Of a DNA stretch of 64,000 bases, positions 55,901-59,779 are shown piece by piece. The translations under genes and the position numbers were made by a program. Below the pieces are notes generated by a model. The model worked only from the letters and a program-made list of their open reading frames with translations, searched no databases and had not been told where the DNA came from. Origin of the DNA: Loripinus fragilis (lineage: Eukaryota > Mollusca > Bivalvia > Lucinida > Lucinidae); assembly GCA_964019695.1 (NCBI GenBank), contig OZ026515.1:43639994-43703993 (forward strand). The letters are read 5' to 3'. Within the stretch, counting starts at the first letter, position 1. Each line of letters starts with the position of its first letter.

Positions 55901-56724
55901 TAGTACTGATTCAACTCAGGAAGACAGGAAATTGTCCCAACATAGCTGAGAAAATTGTTGACTGGGACATAAAGTGTCAACACAAACACACAAAATATGG
56001 GCATACACATGTTAAAAAGTAAAGTGGATATGACCAGGAAATGCCACGATCATACTCTGCAGACCTACCCATGGCACCACGAGGAAGAGACACAGAACAA
56101 TTAATTTCTCTTGTTTGGACTGAATAGCCTATTTTAAGTATGCTTTGAACATCCATTAATTGTAAAAATGACATAATGCCGTCTATTGTCAACATTACAA
56201 GGCTGAACATGATAGATGCCGTCATGAAAATCAAACTGGCGACCAAACGACATCAGGCCAGTCTGTGTAGTGATTTATCAACCAATAAATCAGAATTTAA
56301 CCATTTACTATATAGGCAATCATTTTTAGAATTAACCCTTAAAGTGCAAAGAAAAAAATGCATCTAAAAATGTCGTCTGCTGAAGTCGTCTGCTGCAAAT
56401 AATTGCCTAACATTACTGATGAATTAAGTATAGAAGCAAACAGCATGGATCCAGAACAGACTGCTCCTATAGGAGAAGTCTGATCTGGGTCCACACTGTT
56501 TGCCATAGAGGCTCCTCAAACAGACGAGAAAAGCAGACAACTTTTGTTGCGATTGGCACATCAAGGGTTAAAATTAACCTTTATAATGGACAAGTCATTT
56601 TATTCCAGACACAGATTTCTGCAACTTCCTACAATCGTCCAACACGAGATTACTGGAGTCGTTTGTGACGTCTGTGATAGAAACAGAGCAAAAATTATTG
56701 TCAGAAAACACAGCATTGACTTGA
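31282..56724 (+). CDS. CMTR2: Cap-specific mRNA (nucleoside-2'-O-)methyltransferase 2, 13 coding exons
   Basis: CMTR2 uses S-adenosylmethionine to methylate the ribose 2'-OH of the second transcribed nucleotide, turning cap1 into cap2. The joined exons give 969 codons; all phases agree. The family N-terminus is seen ([17 protein letters not shown], ~30-50) and [10 protein letters not shown] (159-168). The SAM motif HLCEAPGAF is at 188-196, followed by [19 protein letters not shown] is at 277-287, FIIKMF at 317-322 and [16 protein letters not shown] at 343-359. The expected K-D-K-E tetrad maps to K167, D280, K320 and E357. The C-terminal half keeps the second, non-catalytic Rossmann-like region ([15 protein letters not shown], ~850-869; [13 protein letters not shown], ~919-932). 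The human protein is ~770 residues. The excess here is an acidic/Ser-rich insert (exon 8) and six 22-residue repeats (exon 9). The start was chosen because it fits the family N-terminus. A T-rich tract ending AAG abuts the ATG, so a 5' UTR intron is likely. Confidence 0.95.
31930..32108. mobile_element. TTAA-flanked MITE, family p (intron 1)
   Basis: TTAA (31926-31929), then CCCTTGAAGCACCAATCACG. Internal GTCGTCTGCTGCAAATTATA leads to a decayed right end, GGTGCTTTAATGG. It starts 23 nt after the exon 1 donor. TTAA plus CCCT ends are the piggyBac hallmark. Confidence 0.75.
32109..33116. mobile_element. Intron 1 repeat remnants
   Basis: 32220-32295 is a fragment of the 'GATCAG-CTGGGTCCA' hairpin family. 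32585-32790 begins CAGTGGCGGACCCAGATGGG and shares an interior with 12318-12513; a 40-bp perfect hairpin (GGTCTCAGTGAGACC centre) lies within it. 32935-33030 resembles the centre of family d. Confidence 0.55.
33117..33291 (-). mobile_element. MITE, family d, abutting the exon 2 acceptor
   Basis: Inverted copy. AGGCCTTTAGTTAAGAGTG starts it and TTTTGTTTAATCTTTACCT ends it. Only nine bases (ATGTTTCAG) separate its end from exon 2, so most of the T-rich tract before the splice acceptor belongs to the MITE. Confidence 0.8.
33301..33506 (+). CDS. CMTR2: CMTR2 exon 2 (residues 208-276)
   Basis: Acceptor TATGTTTCAG; enters in phase 1 to give [10 protein letters not shown]. Ends ..GACTTG|GTACAG, phase 0. 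The donor is weak (GTACAG) and lies at the first base of a TIR element. Reading through instead meets TAA 9 nt later. Confidence 0.9.
33508..33735. mobile_element. TIR element starting in the exon 2 donor (intron 2)
   Basis: Left TACAGTAAATGTTCTAAAAT and right ATTTTAGAACATTTACC..GTA are inverted. The centre is AGACTGCTTCTTCAGAAGCA, a hairpin. The first TA is the T of the exon 2 GT donor and its next base. Confidence 0.75.
33742..33936 (+). mobile_element. MITE, family d (intron 2)
   Basis: AGGTCAAGATAAGCAAAC to CCCTCTAACCTATA, with the central pair GTGCTCAAAAGTACCGTC / GGCAGCTCTTTTTAGGGG, diverged. Confidence 0.7.
34064..34466. mobile_element. TTAA-flanked MITE, family q, with nested SINE (intron 2)
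   Basis: TTAA at both borders (34060-34063, 34467-34470), ends CCCTTTCCTTCATTC and GAGGTAAAGGG. An internal hairpin, GGCAGCTCTTATAAGAGCTG, is present. The second family member is 38889-39117. A SINE interrupts it at 34291. Confidence 0.85.
34291..34437 (+). mobile_element. 147-bp tRNA-derived SINE with 14-bp target duplication
   Basis: The head is GTGGATAAACCACTTGCCTTG and GGTCGCAGGTTCAATACCCG (B-box-like). The body is GATGAGACTAAGCCGTGGCC, ending in AACACAAACACAACAACA. The direct repeat GTTAAAAGGCATCT flanks it exactly (34277-34290 and 34438-34451). The uninterrupted relative at 39090-39108 reads GTTTAAAAAGGTGTCTCTAT. Confidence 0.9.
34573..34770 (+). CDS. CMTR2: CMTR2 exon 3 (residues 277-342)
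   Basis: Acceptor TTTTATTTAG, donor GAAGAG|GTTAGT, phase 0 at both ends. Holds catalytic D280 (VTADGS) and K320 (FIIKMF). Confidence 0.95.
34780..34842 (+). mobile_element. MITE family d fragment (intron 3)
   Basis: AGGTCAAGATAAACAAAACA onward matches the first third of family d, then stops where the next element begins. It starts 9 nt after the exon 3 donor. Confidence 0.7.
34843..35575. mobile_element. Pearl-like element, five ~160-bp core repeats (intron 3)
   Basis: Opens TTATCCCCCGCGGAAGG. GAGTTATTGCCCTTTGATTG recurs at 34871, 35032, 35197, 35365 and 35512 (spacing 147-168). CATAACTAGGTAACCAAT and TATGTGACCATGGTG lie in each repeat. The expected G-rich 3' end is missing, so the copy is truncated. 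35576-35879 has a small hairpin (AACCATGTTCAAAC / GTTTGAACATGG) and nothing else seen. Confidence 0.7.
35880..36000 (+). CDS. CMTR2: CMTR2 exon 4 (residues 343-382)
   Basis: Acceptor TTGTTTCCAG, donor CTTTG|GTAAGT, phase 1. Holds [18 protein letters not shown] with catalytic E357. Confidence 0.95.
36001..36183 (+). repeat. Exon 4 donor-like minisatellite (intron 4, left part)
   Basis: Two diverged ~90-bp units built from CTTTACT.TGGTAAGCTG words, which copy the exon 4 boundary CTTTACTTTG|GTAAGTG. GTAAG also occurs at 36020, 36086, 36105 and 36151, besides the authentic donor at 36001. The series resumes at 37080-37265 (GTAAG at 37176 and 37198) after the inserted element. Confidence 0.75.
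36184..37076 (+). mobile_element. Helentron-derived (HINE/pearl-type) element (intron 4)
   Basis: 5' CAGCCCCGCT (36184-36193) is inverted as AGCGGGGCT near the 3' end (37042-37050). A perfect 6-bp hairpin follows (GTCAGA-TTC-TCTGAC, 37054-37068), then AATT and CTAG (37073-37076) before a T. CCGTCCGTTCG repeats come after the 5' end. Then come 4-5 core repeats of ~150 bp with CACCAAATTTTATATATGCA and GATTGTTACACATCATTTTT. Subterminal inversion, 3' hairpin and core repeats are the signature of Helentron non-autonomous elements. No Rep/helicase is coded. Confidence 0.85.
37270..37529 (+). CDS. CMTR2: CMTR2 exon 5 (residues 383-469)
   Basis: Acceptor CTTTTAAAG; the split codon gives Gly, then [19 protein letters not shown]. 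Donor AAAAAG|GTATGG, phase 0. A TIR element starts three bases into the intron. Confidence 0.92.
37533..37748. mobile_element. TIR element starting in the exon 5 donor (intron 5)
   Basis: GGTGCAATCCCTTTATAAC at left, GTTATAAAGGGACCAC at right, TA on both sides (37531-37532, 37749-37750). Core palindrome AATGACCATTTCATGGTCAT. Family mates are 50744-50955 and 56871-57580. Confidence 0.82.
37785..37975 (-). mobile_element. tRNA-derived SINE, family S (intron 5)
   Basis: Inverted copy. The tail (GTTTGTTTGTTTG) comes first, then the conserved body read backwards (CCTGGGTTGAACTAGTACTA, GATAAAGTGTCTTGC). Family mates are at 43085, 52556, 54655, 55785 and 61148. 37976-38484 holds nothing recognised. 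Confidence 0.75.
38485..38874. mobile_element. hAT-like element with CAGGGCC ends (intron 5)
   Basis: Starts CAGGGCCTTTTCCAGCAATT and ends GCAGAAAAGGCCCTG. GCATG touches both borders. A homopolymer (A)11(T)22 at ~38730 makes the assembly uncertain here. Confidence 0.72.
38889..39117. mobile_element. TTAA-flanked MITE, family q (intron 5)
   Basis: TTAA at 38885-38888 and 39118-39121, ends CCATTTCCTTCAT and GAGGTAAGGGG. Internal GGCAGCTCTTACAAGAGCTG hairpin. It lacks the SINE seen in 34064-34466. Confidence 0.85.
39185..40020. mobile_element. Long inverted-repeat element (intron 5)
   Basis: 39235-39415 is a hairpin with arms of ~80 bp (AATATTCAAATTTTTTGAAT.. against ATTCCAAAAATTTGAATTTT), centred on GTGGCGAAGCCAC. 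A second set at 39715-39800 (TTTCACCCGTGAAATACA, TTTCACTGCAGTGAAAATA) is also self-complementary. Outer limits are approximate. Confidence 0.6.
40021..40576. other. Intron 5, mostly unassigned
   Basis: 40453-40545 is a member of the short hairpin family (GATCCTGATTAGCTGGCTTC / GAAGCCAGCCGATCTGGATC). The rest shows nothing recognised. Confidence 0.5.
40577..40761. mobile_element. MITE related to family b (intron 5)
   Basis: TATAACCTGCTTCAGTGACC at left, TTAATACAGGTTGGACTGTA at right. Internal direct words ACCTGTATTAAGCAAGCA recur four times. It ends 24 nt before exon 6. Confidence 0.65.
40785..40979 (+). CDS. CMTR2: CMTR2 exon 6 (residues 470-534)
   Basis: Acceptor AATATTTTACAG, donor GCAGAG|GTAAGA, phase 0. 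Encodes a basic stretch, then [24 protein letters not shown], matching the family's SWK..W segment. Confidence 0.9.
41002..41193. mobile_element. TIR element near the exon 6 donor (intron 6)
   Basis: TATATAGCATGGG and CCCATGCTATATATA are inverted ends, with TTCAGGATT subterminal words on both sides. It begins 22 nt after the donor. Confidence 0.7.
41266..41400. mobile_element. Foldback element (intron 6)
   Basis: Arms of ~55 bp: AAAATTTTCAGTTGGGGAGG.. and ..CTTCCCCAAATGAAAATTTT, with GTTTTACGGC / GCCGTAAAAC at the inner end. Confidence 0.8.
41401..41638 (+). mobile_element. MITE, family a (intron 6)
   Basis: GAGCCACGACATGAGTTTTC and CCAACATTGTGGTATGTGCG at left; ATTGTTGGAAATCACATGTC and ACGTCTCA at right. 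Confidence 0.85.
41639..42689. other. Intron 6, no gene
   Basis: 41812-41885 (TTAGGCCTAAATGAAATATA, TGTGTGGTTCC, GGTAGGTAGGTAGGCCC) is inverted at 44215-44290 and belongs with the element at 44840. A 62-codon frame at 42295-42483 has no recognised domain. Confidence 0.5.
42690..42985. repeat. Dispersed repeat, family X (intron 6)
   Basis: ACCCACGGCACTGCGAGGGA and AAGCAACCAGCTCTCTCTTCC match 9884-10250. Confidence 0.55.
43085..43266 (-). mobile_element. tRNA-derived SINE, family S, best preserved (intron 6)
   Basis: Read on the - strand: GCGCAGTGGCTCAGTGGTAG (A box), then GGTTCGAGCC (B box). The body is GAGCAAGACACATTTATCC and GTACTGGTTCAACCCAGGAA, and the end is TTGTTGATGGGACGTAAAG. The head is clearly tRNA-like. 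Confidence 0.85.
43307..43495 (+). other. Orphan frame with a membrane segment (possible exon fragment)
   Basis: A 62-codon open frame in CMTR2 intron 6, not preceded by a good ATG. It reads ..[18 protein letters not shown], then a ~21-residue hydrophobic helix ([21 protein letters not shown]), a stop-transfer-like KKTRT and TAA. Codon use and layout look like the C-terminal exon of a single-pass membrane protein. An AG at ~43351 could be an acceptor. I do not recognise the family and see no partner exon, so it may be a transposed gene fragment. Confidence 0.3.
43496..44459. other. Intron 6, no gene
   Basis: Contains a poly-T tract at ~44178-44199 and, at 44215-44290, the inverted fragment matching 41812-41885. 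Nothing coding. Confidence 0.5.
44464..44669. mobile_element. TTAA-flanked MITE, family p (intron 6)
   Basis: TTAA at 44460-44463 and 44670-44673. Ends CCTTTAAAGCGCCACC and GATTGGCGCTTGAAGGG. Central hairpin GAGAATTGTCTGCTGGCAGA and its partner. It ends 39 nt before exon 7. Confidence 0.88.
44713..44838 (+). CDS. CMTR2: CMTR2 exon 7 (residues 535-576)
   Basis: Acceptor TTTGTTGTAG, donor GTGAAG|GTAAGG, phase 0. Contains [12 protein letters not shown], comparable to the family's SPFCNGEIL. A TIR element starts within the donor. Confidence 0.88.
44840..45345. mobile_element. TIR element starting in the exon 7 donor (intron 7)
   Basis: TAAGGCCTAAATTAAAATTT, GGTTTCCCTTACCCGACC at left; GGGTCGGGTAAGGGGAAAC, AATATTTTTAAGG at right. 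The left end overlaps the donor GTAAGG. A family b MITE is nested at 45044-45215. Confidence 0.8.
45044..45215. mobile_element. MITE, family b, nested, TA duplication
   Basis: CAGTAACCTGCCTAAAATGG to CTTTTACTG with TA on both sides (45042-45043, 45216-45217). Central ACAGAATGCTCCCTGGTAGC hairpin. TA plus CAGT ends fit Tc1/mariner-type mobilisation. Confidence 0.88.
45383..45563 (+). mobile_element. MITE, family d (intron 7)
   Basis: GTCAAGTTAAGCAAAATTTT to AATTAAGTCACTCATGCCTG, with the GTGCTCAAAAGAACC / GGTTCTTTTGAGTACCC pair. Confidence 0.78.
45635..45839. mobile_element. MITE, family b (intron 7)
   Basis: CAGTAAAACCTGTGTAAAGC to CACAGGTTTTACTG, TA at 45633-45634 and 45840-45841. Central GCAGAATGCTCCAAGGGGAGC hairpin. 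Confidence 0.9.
46274..46484 (+). CDS. CMTR2: CMTR2 exon 8 (residues 577-646)
   Basis: Acceptor GTATTTACAG, donor CTGAAA|GTAAGA, phase 1. An upstream AG at 46262 would shift the frame into a stop, which decides the acceptor. The C-terminal half is low-complexity Ser/Asp/Glu ([20 protein letters not shown]) and not conserved; the assignment rests on frame continuity. Confidence 0.8.
46485..47345. other. Intron 8 left part, no gene
   Basis: A family p/q-like start, TTAACCCTTTCCC, begins at 46502, 18 nt after the exon 8 donor, with GTCATCTGCTGACATGG. 46590-46650 is a GATCAG hairpin (CCCAGATCAGACC / GGTAGCAGTCTGATCAGGG). The rest is unassigned. Confidence 0.5.
47346..48010. repeat. 48-bp minisatellite (intron 8)
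   Basis: About 14 units of CATTGAACACTCTTTAACAT plus ACAGTCAAAATGATTGTGCT plus GCATTCTG; some are shortened by ~7-14 bp. Because 48 is a multiple of three, it keeps long frames open on both strands (120 codons +, 103 codons -). Neither is credible as a gene. Confidence 0.93.
48234..48426 (-). mobile_element. MITE, family d (intron 8)
   Basis: AAGAGTGCTTAACTGAAAAT to TTTTTTGCTTAACTGGCCCT. It appears to sit inside an older family p copy (GATGACTAATAAG before, TTTGCAGCAGACAGC after). Confidence 0.72.
48592..48832. mobile_element. TTAA-flanked MITE, family p (intron 8)
   Basis: TTAA at 48588-48591 and 48833-48836. Ends CCCTGAATGCGGCAATCAC and CTTGGTGCTTTAAGG. Central CAGACTGCTCCTATAGGAGC hairpin. 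Confidence 0.88.
48958..49391 (+). CDS. CMTR2: CMTR2 exon 9 with six 22-residue repeats (residues 647-791)
   Basis: Acceptor GTCTCTATTAG; the split codon gives SSGDPSCGD. The rest is six copies of TP(I/L)[14 protein letters not shown](M/I)DQ, joined by VR. Each copy ends CAG followed by GTAAGG or GTAAGA, so the exon could end at 49061, 49127, 49193, 49259, 49325 or 49391, all in phase 0. The longest form is given. Using the first donor would make a protein of 859 residues. Confidence 0.8.
49002..49391 (+). repeat. CMTR2: 66-bp tandem repeat carrying six competing 5' splice sites
   Basis: Unit of 66 bp, nearly identical between copies. Donor dinucleotides lie at 49062, 49128, 49194, 49260, 49326 and 49392, each in the context GATCAG|GTAAG(G/A). 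The unit spans the exon end plus the first ~20 nt of intron, so former intron bases now encode V-R-T-P-(I/L)-E. Each unit holds one TP and two SP sites. Confidence 0.95.
49392..50250. other. Intron 9, left part
   Basis: 49549-49612 is a hairpin (GACCCAGATGAAATGCAGCA / TGCTGCATTTCATCAGAGTC). 49515-49720 is homologous to 54395-54560 (shared TATATACAATGGAC, GATCTTCA). 49755-49825 is a 35-bp direct duplicate (TTTATTTTGACTGACTCTCC). Confidence 0.55.
50251..50388. mobile_element. Near-perfect foldback (intron 9)
   Basis: Arms of ~60 bp (TTGACTATTGAAGCATTGGA.., TGATGTCGACCTGAGAGTAC) face each other across ~10 nt (GGCGGGGCC). Very few mismatches, so a recent insertion or conversion-maintained. Confidence 0.85.
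50744..50955. mobile_element. TIR element (CAGTGCAGTCCC family), intron 9
   Basis: CAGTGCAGTCCCCTCATAAC to GTTATAAAGGTACTGCATTG. Core palindrome GAAAATGACCATAAAATGGTC. It ends 24 nt before exon 10. Confidence 0.82.
50980..51117 (+). CDS. CMTR2: CMTR2 exon 10 (residues 792-837)
   Basis: Acceptor ATGATTTTAG, donor TTGCAG|GTAAAC, phase 0. Starts [19 protein letters not shown] and runs to AVRDILQ. Later in-frame AGs at 50984 and 50987 do not keep phase 0, so the first AG is preferred. Confidence 0.85.
51276..52279. mobile_element. 1,004-bp Tc1/mariner-type element (intron 10)
   Basis: 24-bp inverted ends (CTCAACAAAAAAAGTTAAGG / CCTTAACTTTTTTGTTGAG) and TA duplication (51274-51275, 52280-52281). 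No frame above 80 codons and no DDE motif could be read, so it is probably a decayed or internally deleted copy. Confidence 0.88.
52556..52750 (+). mobile_element. tRNA-derived SINE, family S (intron 10)
   Basis: GGTTCAGATGATAGAGCGTT head. Body GTACTGGTTCAACCCAGAAA. Ends GGACGTAAAGAATCAAACCA plus AACAAACAAA. Confidence 0.78.
52751..53921. other. Intron 10, right part, no feature seen
   Basis: Over 1.1 kb of AT-rich DNA without a recognisable repeat or coding frame, unusual for this repeat-dense window. Confidence 0.5.
53922..54020 (+). CDS. CMTR2: CMTR2 exon 11 (residues 838-870)
   Basis: Acceptor TTGTATTTCAG, donor AAGAAG|GTGCAA, phase 0. [20 protein letters not shown], then [13 protein letters not shown], is the family's conserved C-terminal core. 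Confidence 0.92.
54021..54654. other. Intron 11 repeat remnants
   Basis: 54190-54250 is a GATCAG hairpin (AGATCAGACTGCACCC / GAGCAGTCTGATCAGGG) with CTGCAGCAGACATAAAAAGC after it, a family p relic. 54395-54620 matches 49515-49720. Confidence 0.5.
54655..54775 (+). mobile_element. SINE family S, 5'-truncated (intron 11)
   Basis: Starts within the body (GTACTGGTTCAATCCAGGAA) and ends GGGACGAAAAGAATCAAATC plus AAACAAACAAAA. Confidence 0.7.
54842..54999 (+). mobile_element. MITE, family d, internally deleted (intron 11)
   Basis: AGGTCCAGATAAACAATTG to CACTCTTAACTAGAGGCTT. The left half of the central hairpin is missing. Confidence 0.75.
55118..55301 (+). CDS. CMTR2: CMTR2 exon 12 (residues 871-931)
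   Basis: Acceptor TTGTTTTTAG, donor ATAGAGG|GTAAGC, phase 1. Ends ..[14 protein letters not shown], equivalent to the family's LQFVPMEVLL. Confidence 0.92.
55552..55779 (-). mobile_element. MITE, family a (intron 12)
   Basis: GAGCTGGAATGTGATTTCCA to CATTGTTGGAAATATCAGGT and GCGGCTCA. Confidence 0.85.
55785..55990 (+). mobile_element. tRNA-derived SINE, family S (intron 12)
   Basis: GCGCAGTGGTTTAGTTAGTA head. Body GACACTTTATCCACTGCTTA, GTACTGATTCAACTCAGGAA. Tail GTGTCAACACAAACACACAA. Confidence 0.8.
56025..56135. repeat. Dispersed repeat, family X (intron 12)
   Basis: GACCAGGAAATGCCACGATC and GCACCACGAGGAAGAGAC match 9884-9950. Confidence 0.6.
56336..56567. mobile_element. TTAA-flanked MITE, family p (intron 12)
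   Basis: TTAA at 56332-56335 and 56568-56571. Ends CCCTTAAAGTGC and GATTGGCACATCAAGGG. Central CAGACTGCTCCTATAGGAG hairpin. It ends 37 nt before exon 13. Confidence 0.9.
56609..56724 (+). CDS. CMTR2: CMTR2 exon 13 (residues 932-969 and stop)
   Basis: Acceptor CATTTTATTCCAG. The split codon restores Asp ([11 protein letters not shown]), then ends [14 protein letters not shown] and TGA at 56722-56724. The phase-1 match to exon 12 and the helical C-terminal segment support it. No canonical AATAAA follows closely; CATAAA at ~56811 is a weak candidate poly(A) signal. Confidence 0.85.
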
Positions 56725-56870
56725 CCTTCTTCTGAGGGAGTTTTTTCTAGTGGTTTTCCAATGCCAGGGGCCCTCAGGAATTTTCAGGAACCTGTGTTTC
56801 CGATGAATTGTGCCATAAAACAAACGATTTTATGTAGGAAAGTGATAATGACCATATTTCTCTTTACAAA

Positions 56871-57580
56871 CAGTGCAGTCCCTTAATAACACTATGTTTG
56901 GGGTCCATAGGAATATACCGTGTTATAAGTAATCCTGTTATAAAGGGACAATTTTACAAAAGAATTATAGAAAAATTACCATAAAATGGTCATTTTCCTA
57001 TAATTCCTTTGTAAAATTCCATTGTAGCCAATTTGGGAGCCACAACATGACCGTGTTATATCCATATTCTTTATATATACTAACATACCTCGCCTATAGA
57101 GCCAATGCTACTAAAGTGTGATATATCAAACAATAATTCACAGTTTTGAAAACACGAGGACAGTACGTGCTAGTTGACGTCATTTGTTACTGGAAAATGA
57201 CGTCATTCATGACGTTAGACGGTGTAACGTTGTTTCTACGCTTGCAAGGTGTTACAAATACATGTAAATGTATGTGACATAGTCTTAGTATTGGCGGGAG
57301 TTCTTCAGTGCAATGGCAGAAAGTTGGAAGAAGCTGAAGATTTCAAATGTGTTTTTGTCATTTATTTTGTTAGAATTGAAATAGATCAGCCACAGTGCAT
57401 AAGCATGAGTAATAATTCACTGTTTGTCAGTAAGTTGTATGAAGAAAAATCACTCACACTGCGCGCTCCTGATTTGATCTTCTTTACAACTGACGTCCAA
57501 ACAGTGAATTATTACTCAACAATTCACTGCTAGAGCTGATCTGTTTCTTAAACAAGGTGTGTTATAAAGGGACTGTATTG
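56871..57580. mobile_element. Composite TIR element, CAGTGCAGTCCC family
   Basis: CAGTGCAGTCCCTTAATAAC to GTTATAAAGGGACTGTATTG. The core palindrome (ATTACCATAAAATGGTCATT) is as in 37533-37748. The extra ~450 bp (57085-57535) looks like a second insertion; it has AATAATTCACAGT and GTGAATTATTACTC at its edges. Frames inside are not credited. Confidence 0.65.
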
Positions 57581-57750
57581 TTTTCATCACTTTCCGCTGA
57601 TTTAAGGATAATAGGATTTTTCTCTGCCAACAATGGATTTGCATGGAAGCATCAAACTTTAAACTTTCTCCCCGGTAGTGGCAACTTTTGTGATATGCTG
57701 ATAAACTTTTCAAACAGTTTAGAACCAGACTGGATGGAATGATACTAAAG

Positions 57751-57998
57751 AGGCCCTGGAAGGGGTGGGGGGGGGGGGGGTCCCAGTATCCCATATCCCT
57801 TTAATTATTTTGAAAAATATCCCATATCCCTAAAATAAATATGGCAAATATCCCCAAAATTCAGAAAGCATTGTATCCCCCATATCCCTAAAATTGATCC
57901 AAGTATCCCACATCCTTTTAAATATTTACAAAAATATCCTGTATCCCTTTAAGTTTTTGGTCAATATCCCTGTATCCCTAAAAACCCTTCCAGGGCCT
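57751..57998. mobile_element. MITE with AGGCCCTGGAAGGG ends and 8-bp duplication
   Basis: Inverted ends AGGCCCTGGAAGGGG / ACCCTTCCAGGGCCT. TACTAAAG (57743-57750) and TACTAAAA (57999-58006) flank it. The interior repeats GTATCCCATATCCCT. The 8-bp duplication suggests hAT-type transposition. Confidence 0.85.
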
Positions 57999-58006
57999 TA
58001 CTAAAA

Positions 58007-58310
58007 AAAATCTGGTGACTGGCATTTTGCAGCATTTCATCTGGGTCTTCAATGTTTGCTAAAGTATGGATTTATGAGTTCTGTATACCCAGTTAACAGG
58101 GTTTCAAACTGCTTTACCATGATCTGGGTCCAAACTGGGTGCAAAGGTTATCAGCAGATGACAACAGTAGCGACTTATAGGGAAAATGTGAAAACATTTC
58201 CTGAACTCATTTGAAGGGTAACTTTTCATGCGTTTGTTGACATCTACTGACGTTTTGCAAAATTTACTTTTTCAAAAATTTATTTCAGGAGCACTATCAG
58301 CACACTGGAT
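58007..58310. other. No gene; hairpin-family scrap
   Basis: 58085-58150 resembles part of the GATCTGGGTCCA family. Nothing else seen. Confidence 0.4.
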
Positions 58311-58739
58311 AGGGGGCAATCGAAAACATTAGTACTATCGACAAACGTAGATAAAAAATCGTTAGAAACAGAGTTTTCAATTGCCATTTGTTGTCCGATT
58401 GGCGACAAATGGCAATGGAAAACACTTGTTTCTACCGAATTTTGATCCGTGTTTGTCGATTGTTCACCCTTAAAGCACCAAGAAAAAATGCATCTGAAAG
58501 TGTCGTCTGCTGAAGTTGTATGCTGCAAATACTTGCCTAGCATTACTGACGAATTAAGTATAGAAGCAAACAGGGTGGACCCAGAACATACTGTTCCTAT
58601 AGGAGCAGTCCGATCTGGGTCTATACTGTTTGCCATAGAGGCTTCTTACACATTTCAGCAAAAGAGAAAACAGACAACTTTTCTTGCGATTGGCGCATTA
58701 AGGGTTAAGAGCCTTTTTCAATTGCGCATATCTGGTGTG
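58311..58739. mobile_element. CACACTGGATAG MITE interrupted by a family p MITE
   Basis: CACACTGGATAGGGGGCAAT at left and ATATCTGGTGTG at right, with central GCCATTTGTTGTCCGATTGG. The right arm is split by the insertion at 58467-58704. Confidence 0.88.
58467..58704. mobile_element. TTAA MITE, family p, with its empty site in the window
   Basis: Flanked by TTCA (58463-58466, a mutated TTAA) and TTAA (58705-58708). Ends CCCTTAAAGCACCAAG and GATTGGCGCATTAAGGG. The uninterrupted relative at 59296-59315 reads CGATTGTTAAGAGCTTTTTC with a single TTAA, where this copy reads CGATTG-TTCA-insert-TTAA-GAGCCTTTTTC. Confidence 0.93.
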
Positions 58740-59142
58740 ATCAAAGAGTCAAATGGTTTGGATCCAGATCAGGATTATCTTAGTGTCCGTCCTCATCTTG
58801 TTCCAAAATATTTGTAAAGATTATCTGTAAATGACAAAAGTCACTGCTAGCAAGGAAAGAGTTTACTTATAGGGTAACATGATAGAGAGAAGAAGATGGA
58901 AGACAAATATAAATTTATTCAAAATATCACATTCAGTATGAGTAAAAACCAAAAATATGCTTAAATATATGAACATGAAAAATAAATAAATAAGAATGGA
59001 TATTAGATGGAATTGAGTATAGTTTCTTTTGATTTTCTATGGCAATTAAAACAATAATAAATCACTTATGTATACCATTGGTGGCACCATTGCAAGAAAA
59101 CCTGTGTTAGAGTTTTAAACAAGGTAACACATGAAGGTATCT
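58740..59142. other. No feature seen
   Basis: AT-rich spacer without recognised repeats or coding frames. Confidence 0.45.
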
Positions 59143-59338
59143 CACACCGGTTCGGAGGCAATTGAAAACTTTAATATTATCGGCGAACGTAGATCAAAAA
59201 TTGTGAGAAACAGAGTTTTTGATTGCTATTTGTCGCCAGACTGGCGACAAATGGCAATCAAAAACACTGTTTCTAGCGATTTTTGGTCTGGTTCATCGAT
59301 TGTTAAGAGCTTTTTCGATTGCCGCCTACAAGATGTGT
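59143..59338. mobile_element. CACACTGGATAG-family MITE, uninterrupted
   Basis: CACACCGGTTCGGAGGCAAT to GATTGCCGCCTACAAGATGTGT. Central GTCGCCAGACTGGCGAC is a perfect palindrome. It holds the empty TTAA site at 59303-59306. Confidence 0.88.
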
Positions 59339-59590
59339 ATCTACTCAGCTGCAGAGACAAGCTAAATTCTTAAACATTTATGAAACATGTTTAGCTTTAA
59401 GCCCGCCCAGATGACAAAAAGAAACTTATGCCAATGTGATGGCTGCCTAGTAAGCATATATAAGTTGGCCACCATTGGTCCACCAGTGAAAAGCCATTTG
59501 TATGACTCTTTGCTGGAGGGCCAAAAGTGGCCTAGGTGGTCAGTGCCTCTGTTGTAAGAGTGCAACAAAATAAGTTTTCTTACGACATAC

Positions 59591-59779
59591 AGGACTTTAA
59601 TTAAGAGTGCATAACAGAAAAATAATTTTATTATTTCTGAACCAAAACATATGTTGTGGGTACTCAAAAGAATGGTCTCAGTGAGACGGTTCTTTTGAGC
59701 ACCCAAAACACATGTTAAATATTATCGGTAAGAAAATATTTACAAATTTACTCTGATTTTTTTTTGTTTATCTAAACCT
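59591..59779 (-). mobile_element. MITE, family d
   Basis: AGGACTTTAATTAAGAGTGC to TTTTGTTTATCTAAACCT, with GAATGGTCTCAGTGAGACGG in the centre. Complete copy. Confidence 0.85.
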
